From Lates calcarifer (Eukaryota > Chordata > Actinopteri > Centropomidae): a DNA stretch of 64,000 nucleotides. Below are positions 48,706 through 54,665 of this stretch, in pieces; position 1 is the first letter of the stretch, and every line of letters starts with the position of its first letter. The notes beneath the pieces were generated by a model that saw nothing but the letters and a program-made list of their open reading frames with translations, was not told the DNA's origin and made no database searches. The stretch is from contig NC_066847.1 in the NCBI RefSeq assembly GCF_001640805.2, forward strand, positions 26,155,504 through 26,219,503. Direction: 5' to 3'. The position numbers and the translations under genes are program-made.

Positions 48706-49497
48706 GTTATCCACATAGCTCAGCTGTGGTTCCACGGTAGGATATCTAGAGAAGAATCCCATCGTATTATCCACCAGCAGGGACAAGTAGATGGGTAAGT
48801 GAGCTGGAGCAAATTTATACATGCGGTTTCCCTTTTCACTGAATAAGCCAACTGAATATTTTGCTCACAATGTCCCCCTTTCTCTTGTTGTATAGGTTGT
48901 TTCTGCTCAGAGTCAGTCAGAGTAACCCCAAGGCATTTGTGCTCACATTGTGCCATCACCAGAAAATCAAACATTTCCAGATACTTCCGGTATGAATTTT
49001 GTGATGTTTAATAATTTTTACAAATACTTTTGTGTCACTTACTTTTGTGTCACTAACATTGTCACAATGCAAGATACCATGGCTGTACAAATGAGTAAAG
49101 TAAAAATATATCTATATATAAAAATATAAACTATTATGTATTTCAGGGAATGTAAAAAAGATAGTATGGTTTGCAAAATAACCAGCCAGAATGAAAAATA
49201 TATATGTAATTTGTTGCTAAATAGCCCAAACGTGACACACTATTGTAATGGTCCTTTAGAGGAGAGTCTCTTTATCACAGTGTCCTTTCTTTTCTCTTGC
49301 CATGTGGTGTGTCCCTGCTCACTCTCACCCGGACCCTTTCATGCTGCCAGTGTGAAGAGGATGGCCAAGTCTTCTTCAGCCTTGACGACGGCGCCACCAA
49401 ATTCACCGACTTGATTCAGCTGGTGGAGTTCTACCAGCTCAACAGAGGAGTGCTGCCTTGTAAACTCAAACACCCATGCACCGTCGTGGCCTTATGA
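4249..49497 (+). CDS. grb10: grb10: growth factor receptor-bound protein 10, 16 coding exons
   Basis: Adaptor of the GRB7/10/14 family, which binds activated insulin and IGF1 receptors and dampens their signalling. Coding exons: 4249-4299, 11214-11307 (or from 11211), 19344-19668, 21518-21662, 39222-39378, 43919-44034, 44528-44602, 46283-46420, 46715-46825, 47160-47258, 47488-47565, 47855-47971, 48510-48576, 48707-48794, 48896-48989, 49351-49497. All junctions are GT-AG and keep one frame, giving 633 aa (634 with the optional Gln). Domain order: N-terminal Pro/Ser/His/Gln-rich region (1-205), RA (about 206-293), PH (about 333-441), BPS (about 442-524), SH2 (532-633). The N-terminus [17 protein letters not shown] matches human GRB10 rather than GRB7 or GRB14, and ddc downstream agrees with that. 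Human GRB10 has 594 aa; much of the excess is the His/Gln region. The SH2 motif reads FLLRVS rather than FLLRDS. Confidence 0.96.
4300..11210 (+). other. grb10 intron 1 (about 6.9 kb)
   Basis: No exon or ORF of interest. It contains a perfect DR1 nuclear-receptor site (5231-5243), CA-rich patches near 5925-5970 and 8785-8810, a short GATT repeat near 7218 and several A/T-rich runs. A T-rich tract (about 11060-11115) precedes the pyrimidine tract of the exon 2 acceptor. Confidence 0.7.
5231..5243 (-). promoter_or_regulatory. Perfect DR1 motif (nuclear receptor half-sites)
   Basis: The + strand reads TGACCTTTGACCT, which on the - strand is AGGTCA-A-AGGTCA: two perfect direct half-sites with 1-bp spacing, the consensus for HNF4 or PPAR/RXR-type receptors. 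It lies about 0.9 kb inside intron 1. The sequence match is certain; function is inferred. Confidence 0.45.
11211..11307 (+). CDS. grb10: grb10 coding exon 2, with NAGNAG acceptor
   Basis: The acceptor reads ctcagCAGGAC, so splicing may start at 11211 (extra Gln) or 11214. The exon encodes (Q)[16 protein letters not shown]...SSPNHQ and ends with the first base of a Glu codon. Joining at 11214 gives NYQ-DN, which lines up with human YYQ-DK, so 11214 is the likelier start. The donor gttggt is weaker than the others in the gene. Confidence 0.87.
14205..14600 (+). repeat. Dispersed teleost repeat fragment
   Basis: The stretch has the signature of a repeat common in percomorph genomes: an opening block with repeated 'agcatgctaa/caatgacaatg' phrases, a middle block around 'agtcaggggataatccaagtcatt', and a close near 'ggaccaactgactgaacaacattgcc'. 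The copy is diverged and edges are approximate. The match is from memory, and the class of element is not assigned. Confidence 0.5.
15655..15742 (+). repeat. Fragment of a dispersed 'ttagttgcagccct' repeat
   Basis: It contains 'gattaatcagctgattaagg' and ends in 'gttagttgcagccctag', the terminal phrase of a widespread teleost repeat. A second fragment of apparently the same family lies at about 19945-20105. Identification is from memory of the consensus, so the boundaries are approximate. Confidence 0.45.
17763..18043 (+). mobile_element. tRNA-derived SINE with 9-bp target-site duplication
   Basis: The 263-bp body (17772-18034) is flanked by perfect TATATACAT repeats at 17763-17771 and 18035-18043. 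The 5' part is tRNA-like, with an A box TGGCTCAGGAGG (17783-17794) and a B box GGTTCAATCCC (17827-17837), the internal RNA polymerase III promoter. The tail reads 'aagtgctttgagtggtcaat...actagaaaaggg', typical of a common fish SINE. It is inserted in the sense direction in grb10 intron 2. Confidence 0.85.
18886..18916 (+). repeat. (TG)n microsatellite
   Basis: About 15 uninterrupted TG units in grb10 intron 2. It creates spurious Cys-Val and Thr-His reading frames on the two strands. Confidence 0.95.
19344..19668 (+). CDS. grb10: grb10 coding exon 3 with His/Gln tract
   Basis: The acceptor is ctaccag (19341-19343 is cag) and the donor is gtaggt at 19669. It encodes residues 49-157: [20 protein letters not shown], then a Ser-rich segment, then His8-Gln8-His6 (codons 19472-19537), then a Pro/Ser-rich segment ending [10 protein letters not shown]. 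The flanks match human GRB10 well; the middle does not. The internal Met of VNDM corresponds to the start of a shorter human isoform, so initiation here is conceivable. Confidence 0.95.
19472..19537 (+). repeat. CAN trinucleotide repeat coding His8-Gln8-His6
   Basis: Twenty-two consecutive CAN codons in frame: eight CAC, eight CAA, then CAT/CAC mixed. Blocks of identical codons suggest replication slippage. Confidence 0.97.
19669..21517 (+). other. grb10 intron 3 (about 1.8 kb)
   Basis: Non-coding. It contains a fragment of a dispersed repeat (19945-20105) and short CA-rich patches. It ends in the acceptor ttgttcag before 21518. Confidence 0.8.
19945..20105 (-). repeat. Second fragment of the dispersed teleost repeat
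   Basis: Reads 'gggctgaaatgattagccc', 'cttgatcaacagaaaatgaa', 'aagtcatttttcaaat' and 'cgttccagcttctaacgtgt' in the order seen in a well-known fish repeat, here opposite to the copy at 15655-15742. Identification is from memory and the edges are approximate. Confidence 0.5.
21518..21662 (+). CDS. grb10: grb10 coding exon 4 (proline-rich segment)
   Basis: Completes Arg157, then encodes [20 protein letters not shown] and [20 protein letters not shown], ending GEPSTGKY in phase 0 at donor gtaagt. The [13 protein letters not shown] segment is the conserved proline-rich motif of the family, a possible SH3/GYF-type ligand. Confidence 0.96.
22172..22193 (+). repeat. (GT)n microsatellite
   Basis: Eleven GT units in intron 4. 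Confidence 0.93.
22491..22738 (+). repeat. Three copies of a 23-nt motif
   Basis: Copies at 22491-22513, 22610-22632 and 22716-22738 all read TTGAATTA, three variable-to-conserved bases, then CTGTG, two variable bases, then ATAA; 18 of 23 positions are identical in all three. A second block, TGGTAAAT-like, follows each copy 10-20 bases on. The homeodomain-type core AATTA and the constant tail suggest either a degenerate tandem array or a regulatory cluster. Confidence 0.7.
23280..23640 (-). mobile_element. Remnant of a Tc1/mariner-like transposon
   Basis: On the - strand, 23400-23642 reads through to a C-terminus resembling Tc1-family transposases: a segment [14 protein letters not shown], then [20 protein letters not shown] and a stop. 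Beyond it lies typical terminal sequence ('aaagtattcagaccctt' and 'ataatgacaaagtgac' on the + strand). Only about the last 60 residues survive, without the DDE catalytic core, so it is a dead fragment. The outer edge is approximate. Confidence 0.8.
26101..26290 (+). repeat. Diverged two-copy tandem duplication (about 95-bp period)
   Basis: 'gtatgtaaaaatgttcaggg' at 26112 recurs with one deletion at 26207, followed in both copies by a similar 'tacaaatgttg/gcaaatattg' and 'cctatttat' series. Function unknown. Confidence 0.6.
28123..28158 (+). repeat. (CA)18 microsatellite
   Basis: Pure CA tract in intron 4. Confidence 0.95.
28424..28448 (+). repeat. (CT)n microsatellite
   Basis: Pure CT run followed by interrupted CT/GT repeats. 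Confidence 0.93.
32678..32702 (+). other. Potential G-quadruplex in grb10 intron 4
   Basis: Four runs of 4, 6, 5 and 7 G separated by single bases (C, T, T) on the transcribed-sense strand. One-base loops make this about as favourable as G4 motifs get. The motif is visible; folding is inferred. Confidence 0.7.
33203..33683. mobile_element. hAT-like non-autonomous DNA transposon
   Basis: A 467-bp element (33210-33676) begins GTCAGGCGT and ends ACACCCTGAC, short imperfect inverted ends. It is flanked by AGACACT at 33203-33209 and 33677-33683; a 7- to 8-bp target duplication fits hAT. The interior ('ctttattccagcggggtcgg', 'agacacaggtgaaccacatt', 'gaaacaagagggagg') has the composition of a common fish miniature element. 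It has no transposase. Confidence 0.75.
34308..34346 (+). repeat. (TG)n microsatellite, one interruption
   Basis: TG tract with one TT interruption, in intron 4. Confidence 0.93.
35830..35855 (+). repeat. (CT)n microsatellite
   Basis: Pure TC/CT tract that opens a 230-bp pyrimidine-rich stretch upstream of the putative internal promoter. Confidence 0.93.
36928..36963 (+). repeat. (TG)n microsatellite
   Basis: About 18 TG units, followed by CGCGC. Confidence 0.95.
37085..37165 (+). repeat. 81-nt polypurine (GA)n tract
   Basis: Only A and G for 81 bases, mostly GA repeats with AAAG interruptions and a GGGAGGGAGGG end. Such mirror-like purine tracts can form triplex (H-DNA) structures. It lies about 355 bp before the alternative start codon. 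Confidence 0.9.
37520..37564 (+). CDS. grb10: grb10 alternative first coding exon
   Basis: ATG at 37520 with A at -3 opens a 15-codon frame, [15 protein letters not shown], that ends exactly at a strong donor gtaaga (37565) in phase 0, the same phase as the acceptor of the RA-domain exon at 39222. An in-frame TGA lies upstream at 37472-37474. Splicing to 39222 would give a 443-aa protein with RA, PH, BPS and SH2 domains but without the proline-rich and His/Gln regions. It is inferred from splice signals and phase; I do not recognise the peptide. Confidence 0.55.
37565..39221 (+). other. Intron between alternative first exon and RA-domain exon
   Basis: About 1.7 kb, AT-rich, no exon or repeat recognised. 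It ends in the acceptor tctcctcacag used by both isoforms. Confidence 0.6.
39222..39378 (+). CDS. grb10: grb10 coding exon 5 (RA domain, first part)
   Basis: Encodes residues 206-257: [20 protein letters not shown] and [20 protein letters not shown], ending [11 protein letters not shown], plus the first base of Glu258; donor gtaagg. This is the ubiquitin-like Ras-associating fold that binds GTP-loaded small GTPases in the family. Confidence 0.97.
39379..43918 (+). other. grb10 intron 5 (about 4.5 kb)
   Basis: Non-coding. It contains CA-rich sequence just after the donor, a LINE-type 3' tail near 40040-40178, and otherwise unremarkable AT-rich DNA. It ends in a pyrimidine-rich acceptor (cacctcag). 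Confidence 0.75.
40040..40178 (+). mobile_element. Probable LINE 3' tail with (TTCTA)n
   Basis: A T-rich segment leads to 'gaaacggtgacaataaagag' and then TTCTA pentamers (40149-40178). L2-type fish LINEs typically end in an AATAAA-like phrase followed by a short tandem repeat. No reverse-transcriptase coding is left. Confidence 0.45.
43919..44034 (+). CDS. grb10: grb10 coding exon 6 (RA domain end)
   Basis: Residues 258-296: [20 protein letters not shown] then [19 protein letters not shown]; donor gtaatt. It covers the end of the RA domain and the start of the linker to the PH domain. Confidence 0.97.
44528..44602 (+). CDS. grb10: grb10 coding exon 7 (RA-PH linker)
   Basis: Residues 297-321: [20 protein letters not shown] then SQLLQ; donor gtacac. 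Reading continues open into the intron to 45000, which is a chance extension. Confidence 0.95.
44603..46282 (+). other. grb10 intron 7 (about 1.7 kb)
   Basis: Non-coding. CA-rich just after the donor; no repeat or exon recognised. Confidence 0.8.
46283..46420 (+). CDS. grb10: grb10 coding exon 8 (PH domain start)
   Basis: Residues 322-367: [46 protein letters not shown]. It contains the basic [14 protein letters not shown] core of the first PH strands, which binds phosphoinositides. Donor gtaaca. Confidence 0.97.
46715..46825 (+). CDS. grb10: grb10 coding exon 9 (PH domain middle)
   Basis: Residues 368-404: [20 protein letters not shown] then [17 protein letters not shown]; donor gtgagt. 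Very close to human GRB10. Confidence 0.97.
47160..47258 (+). CDS. grb10: grb10 coding exon 10 (PH domain end)
   Basis: Residues 405-437: [20 protein letters not shown] then [13 protein letters not shown], the C-terminal PH helix with its conserved Trp; donor gtaaac. Confidence 0.97.
47488..47565 (+). CDS. grb10: grb10 coding exon 11 (BPS region start)
   Basis: Residues 438-463: [20 protein letters not shown] then HFSAPV; donor gtaagt. It starts the BPS (between PH and SH2) region. Confidence 0.96.
47855..47971 (+). CDS. grb10: grb10 coding exon 12 (BPS core)
   Basis: Residues 464-502: [20 protein letters not shown] then [19 protein letters not shown]; donor gtgaga. This is the BPS core that acts as a pseudosubstrate inhibitor of insulin-receptor kinase in the family. 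[12 protein letters not shown] is kept. Confidence 0.97.
47972..48509 (+). other. grb10 intron 12 (538 bp)
   Basis: Non-coding, nothing recognised. Confidence 0.8.
48510..48576 (+). CDS. grb10: grb10 coding exon 13
   Basis: Residues 503-524: [20 protein letters not shown] then SS, plus the first base of Val525; donor gtaaat. The MNILGS-SPLH segment is conserved in GRB10; serines here are candidates for regulatory phosphorylation. Confidence 0.95.
48644..48702 (+). repeat. (CT)n microsatellite serving as polypyrimidine tract
   Basis: Nearly pure CT for about 59 bases inside the 130-bp intron 48577-48706, ending directly at the acceptor ctgtag. Confidence 0.95.
48707..48794 (+). CDS. grb10: grb10 coding exon 14 (SH2 start)
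   Basis: Residues 525-554: [20 protein letters not shown] then [20 protein letters not shown] opens the SH2 domain and carries the alpha-A Arg. Donor gtaagt. Confidence 0.97.
48896..48989 (+). CDS. grb10: grb10 coding exon 15 (SH2 phosphotyrosine pocket)
   Basis: Residues 554-585: [20 protein letters not shown] then [11 protein letters not shown]; donor gtatga. Arg559 is the invariant phosphotyrosine-binding Arg. The following residue is Val560 (GTC, 48912-48914), where human GRB family members have Asp or Glu. Confidence 0.97.
48990..49350 (+). other. grb10 intron 15 with duplicated segment
   Basis: 361 bp. Bases 49054-49161 are nearly identical to 54372-54479. Confidence 0.9.
49054..49161 (+). 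repeat. 108-bp direct repeat, copy A
   Basis: Matches 54372-54479 at 107 of 108 positions; the only difference is T at 49153 against C at 54471. No target-site duplication was seen. Confidence 0.97.
49351..49497 (+). CDS. grb10: grb10 coding exon 16 (SH2 end and stop)
   Basis: Residues 586-633: [48 protein letters not shown], then TGA at 49495-49497. The C-terminus matches the family consensus [12 protein letters not shown]....VAL. Confidence 0.97.
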   Translation, partial: CEEDGQVFFSLDDGATKFTDLIQLVEFYQLNRGVLPCKLKHPCTVVAL

Positions 49498-50261
49498 CAT
49501 CTTCGGATCATCTGACCCCATGACCCCCTCTATCACTTGACCTGACTCTGCCTAAAACAAACAAAACAAAAAGAATCTTTCTGTCAGGTGGTTCTTTTGT
49601 TTTTATCTTTATAAGAAGCTGGTGAATTGACTGATGTTTCATTGTCGTTGTTTTATATTGTCATAAGTCCGCCACAGACTGCTGACTTGTTGGATCTCTT
49701 TTAGTTTGCATGGATGTTTGAGGAGTCGGATGCACAATTTGCTCACAAGGTTCCTCAGTCGAGAACAGAGAACATAAAGGAAATGAACACTGCCATTTGT
49801 GTCGTAAAATCTTCTACAATCTTGCTATCCACAGTCATCGATAAGCTTGTACCCAAACTGCTTCAAGGTTTAATCTTACAGTTCAAGTGTAGACTGTATT
49901 CCCTTCAACAGGACAATCACGCAAGACAACTCAAGCTATCGTTTGGACCACTCTGCTCCCTGAGAACAAACAGCAGTCTCATTGAAACTTTTCATCACGT
50001 CCTCAAAGAATATACCGTAGATGGAGAGGTGATTGTTTTGCACTCATCAGACTGGGAGTGGCCTTTGACAGTGCATGACCTCTCCGCTTTTGCATTACTT
50101 TACTGTGAGATGGTACCACCGCCCTCTAGTGTCATAGGCATGCACAAAGGACATGTCAAAATTCAACATGGATGAGATTTGGAGGCACCAGAAAGAGTGT
50201 TGATGTTGAACTGCCCTGGAGAAAAAGGCTGAGGAAAAAATCTGAAACTATTGGAATGGAG

Positions 50262-50286
50262 TTTTTTTTTTTTTTTTTTTTTTTTT
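50262..50286 (+). repeat. Run of 25 T
   Basis: Homopolymer T run within the probable 3' UTR. Confidence 0.97.
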
Positions 50287-53200
50287 CCTTTCATAGTGGA
50301 CAGTACAAAGTCTGCATTGTCCACAAATTAATTCGCTCATCTCCGACAACACAGGGTTTTTCTTATTGATACATTCATTGCAGTTAAGTATTGTTATCAA
50401 TATTCTCTATAAGAATTTTGTTTAAAGTCCATTTTTTTGCATTCTAGATATTTGCAACTCTTCATTATTTACCTAAGCTACAATAGGGTCATTCTGTACT
50501 TGTTATTCTGTTGCACGCTGCAGGCAGTCCCTGAAAGTATTTTCCAGGCTATTTCCGGAAAAACGAAAAAGCATGAATCAAATCATGGTTTCATTTAGGG
50601 TAAAATTACAAGTAACAAAGCTAGAAGAATTGTAACCAGGTAGACAGTTTTGCAAATGCAGCCACATGCGGGAGTTTCATCATTTTTTTTTCACTGCTGG
50701 CAAATGCAGACATAAAGTTACCTGTCACATAAGAGAAAGTGGGACAATGGAGAGCATCAGTTTTTTAATTTTTATTAATTAATTTTTTTTTTTTTTGTCT
50801 GATTCTCCTCGCCTCGGCACAGGGAAGGATAACCACTAGCATCTCCTTCAGGAGTTTTACTCACATAACTGTAAGCAAATCAAAAGAAACACAATCTGTA
50901 TTACTCTTTGCCAAACAAAAACTACTTCAGCCCAGAGATACAGTGGATCCTGTGGGCAACATCTGTCCTGGGTCTCGACCCTCTTTTCAACATATCTTCC
51001 AGCAAACCACCTCCTGCCTGCTGGAAGTCAGCGAGATGGTGTCAAACATAATTGTGGCTTGGAACATGTTTTAGTGTGCTCTTGACTCCACACTGATAGT
51101 AGACTCTGTGCATTACATTCCGCATACTGCAGCCTTTTTCTGCCTGTGAACAAACAGTATCACATACATATACACCTACTGCCTACTGCACACCACCTAT
51201 CTATGAATTCAGACAGACTGGTTAGCGGCTGCTACAGTGTGGAAAATAATGCGTAAGGAGAGAATTTTGTCACATATGAAAACATTGAAAACAAATGGTA
51301 GCTGCCTCTCATCTCCTCTCTCTGCCCATCTCACCCTGTCTGGATTAAGTTAAAATACTCAGCTTTGTAGAAGCAACATAAAACTGGAAATTTTAGTGCT
51401 CAGACTTCAGACTGCAAAAATCTCACATGTTTTAACCCATGTCCCATGTACAGATTTGCCCTCAGTACATGTAGGGTTTTTGAATGACGAGAAGAGAGGG
51501 CATACAACTTATCAAGTTAGTTTGAGAACACTGGATATGCCCACCTTTTGTCCCAGACAGTGCAATTTAAGCAAAAGTCAATCGGTTTTCTTCTGCAAGC
51601 CAAGGTCAGTCAATCCTGCAAAGATATTTAAATCAATTGTTTTAGCCAAGTGGAGCTCCTGTAATTAACTACAATGAAAAGATGATTTTTGCGGGGTGTC
51701 TCTAGCTAACCTGGATCCAATTTCTTTCTAAATAGATAGGGCTTTTTTGTGACACTGATTGATCATGTCTGGCAGAATGGAACTAAATGGAGGACACATA
51801 AATGGTAAAACCCAGTCATCTCAAATTCTTCAGACATATTGACATATGCTTGGATGGATTTCTGCTAATATTCAAACTAAGCTTGGTTTGTCATTCACAC
51901 AAGTCACTCTCAGTACCACAAATGGCAGGGTTTTTTTGTGTCTCCACCCAAAACACTCACTTGAAAAAAAAAAAAAATTTTTTGGTTTGTGTAGGCCACC
52001 AGCCAGCAGATTATTACTAGAAATCTGTTTGTATTTACCAACATCAACAGCCATCTTTTACATACCTGCAGGTTGTTTTAAGGTATATGGAATATCTGAG
52101 ATGCAGAATAGCCGCACTATGACACTCACTCGCATGGTCACCATTATTTATCTAAGATGCAATGACTCAATCATTTTTTAAAGTATTGTTGCAGCAAAAT
52201 GTATTTATTTATCTGGATGTGACTGATTACTTGAAAATTTTAGATTTCTTTTTCTCAGCGCTGTTCTGTATTGTTTTCTTTTGTCATTACCATGAAATGA
52301 TTGACCAATGTGATTTATAATTATAATTATTATTACTATTATTATTATTACTGTAATGACATAGCATCTATTGAGTTTTTTTTTTTTCTTTTTAGTTTTG
52401 ATTATTCAAAAATAATTTTTGTCATCATCAACACTTGTCATGAAGTGATGTTTTAAAGCACACTGGCATCCATAATGTTAACATTGTCATTCCAATAGAT
52501 GGCATGTGGAATGTTGTGAGATAGAAAACAAACAAACAAAAAACAGAGTTTCCCAAAGCATTAGTCACTAAGATTTTCATACCTTTTTTAATTATTGTTC
52601 TTATTTCCTCCCCGATCTGTAAAAATATCTCATTAGAATTCCAACACTTTTATGTTAAAAACCTTCAAGTTTTCTTCTCATCACTGTCTTGTGGTGACCC
52701 AAACTAGAAAAAATAGATATGAATTCAAGTAAAATGTTTTGGGAAACCGGGTCAAGTATGTCTCAATGTCCTCATAATTCACTTTTTAAATGCCTTTCTT
52801 TGAAGAAAAAATTGTAGTAATCTAGTTGTAGAAAAAAAACTTTGCATTCAAGTTAAAACTTTTCAATGAAAATGCTTAGAGTAGATATAATTGAAGAAAT
52901 GCATAACAATAATCCTTCCCACACTTATAATAATAAGACACTGACACAAATTCCTCCATGTTAATTTATACCCTTTAAACTGCAGTGAACAGTGAACTAA
53001 GCATACCATTACCAAACCATACCAGAGCAACATTGTTAGATGGGTTACAGTATTGATCTGAGAAAGAAACTTAAATCAGTAGGTAGATTTATCATTTGCA
53101 TGAACGTGGATTTTAAGTTTATTGTGTAGGGGTATCTGATATGTTGGTATTTGGGGGAATATGGATTATAACAATACATAAATTCTTTCGTAGTTGCTGA

Positions 53201-54371
53201 AAGTCATCTTAAGCTACTAGGACCTCACTGAAATGTTGATGTTAGTGATTTCTAAGTACTAATCTAAGTCCCCTGATATTCAGATTCAGTCTACCCACTT
53301 TGCTCTCATCCTCAAATTCCCTGTATCACATTTTCATTTCTGACTGATATGAATGGTAGCAGATGTTAATGCAAAAGGCAGGTCAGGTAGCATTGCAAGC
53401 TGGAGTTAGTACAGAAAAGGCAGAAAGTAAATTCAGTTAGTGAACACATGGACAAATAAATCAGGGGATTTGAATATCCACATTTTTACACTTAACAGAG
53501 ATGAATGTAACTGGGTTGCTCAGGGTTGATTTGGAGCATATTAAAAACTACTGGTCCATCAGATCTCTAGGACTTTTATGTACAGGATGATGATGATTTG
53601 TGAATATTTTAGTTGGATTAAGCCAGGAGTTGTCATCTTTTCTCTATTATGTGCACCACCCATCTGCTAGTTATGATTACTTGAAAATATCCTTGCAATT
53701 GAGTAGGTCCAGTACTATTTAAAGAGTACATTTAGTTTAACAGTGTTTTTAATACTATTGTTTAAGATGTTCATTAAAAAAGCCTAAAATACTTGCCTGG
53801 CTACCTGAGCTGATCTAAAGCCCCACCTGACAATGTTACCTATTCAGCTCACACACCTGGGCTGAACAACAGCTGAACAATTCGTAAAACACCCTCAATT
53901 TTCATCCTATCAGTTCTAGAACTAAGAAGAAATTATAATCTAATTTGATTCATTTTATTATATTACGCTGTGTCTTACGGAGATGATCAAGTACAAACTC
54001 AGAGCTTACAAATAAAATAACTGACAGCACAGTGTCAGTTTTGGTAGCCAGGTAACTTGTAAACACAGATGGTGCCTCTGATGACTCCTCTTTCTCTTCA
54101 TAAACCAGACCTAACATTTGGGCCGAATGGCATGACAAAGCCACCCTTCAGAGGGAACCATTCACACTCAAAAACCTTGCACGTTTTACAAGTATTCAAT
54201 GAATGCAATTCCTCAACAGAAAACGGCACTCTAAAAGATTCTGGTGAAAGGTGATTGAGAATGAATGAAATTTTTCAGATGCAGTTTCAGTTTACTTTTT
54301 GAATTGAAAGTGAATTGACCCCAATCCCTGATGGATTGATCAATTATCATCTTGGCTCTTGTTCACCTTCA

Positions 54372-54479
54372 TAACATTGTCACAATGCAAGATACCATGG
54401 CTGTACAAATGAGTAAAGTAAAAATATATCTATATATAAAAATATAAACTATTATGTATTTCAGGGAATGCAAAAAAGA
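54372..54479 (+). repeat. 108-bp direct repeat, copy B
   Basis: Second copy of 49054-49161, 5,318 bp downstream in the same orientation, 107 of 108 identical. Confidence 0.97.
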
Positions 54480-54640
54480 AAACAGTAACTTATCTCTTTT
54501 TTATAAGAGAGAGCTCCTGTATTCATAATGTGCTTTGCTTCAATCTGTAAATAGTTGAATGGCTTATAAATCTTAATTGTAACCTTTTCAGGTATTTTTG
54601 TACAAATAAGGGACTGATATATTCTGTTTATTGTAATTAG

Positions 54641-54646
54641 AATAAA
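54641..54646 (+). terminator. grb10: Probable grb10 poly(A) signal
   Basis: AATAAA, followed about 35 bases on by a T/GT-rich stretch (tgtatttgtctttattgtgtg-like), the usual downstream element. Confidence 0.6.
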
Positions 54647-54665
54647 ACATTAATACATTGATATA

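Larger units (their letters stand above)
49498..54665 (+). other. grb10: Probable grb10 3' UTR (about 5.1 kb)
   Basis: It runs from the stop to a poly(A) signal at 54641. Features: a run of 25 T (50262-50286), an AU-rich element ATTTATTTA (52203-52211), a Pumilio-type TGTAAATA (54546-54553), A/T-rich homopolymer runs, and copy B of the 108-bp repeat (54372-54479). Earlier AATAAA motifs at 53455 and 54011 could give shorter forms. The extent is inferred, without transcript data. Confidence 0.6.

Noticed and set aside
49714..50175. 153-codon ATG-initiated ORF in the grb10 3' UTR
   Set aside because: About one stop-free run of this length is expected by chance in 64 kb of six frames at this base composition, and the peptide resembles nothing I know.
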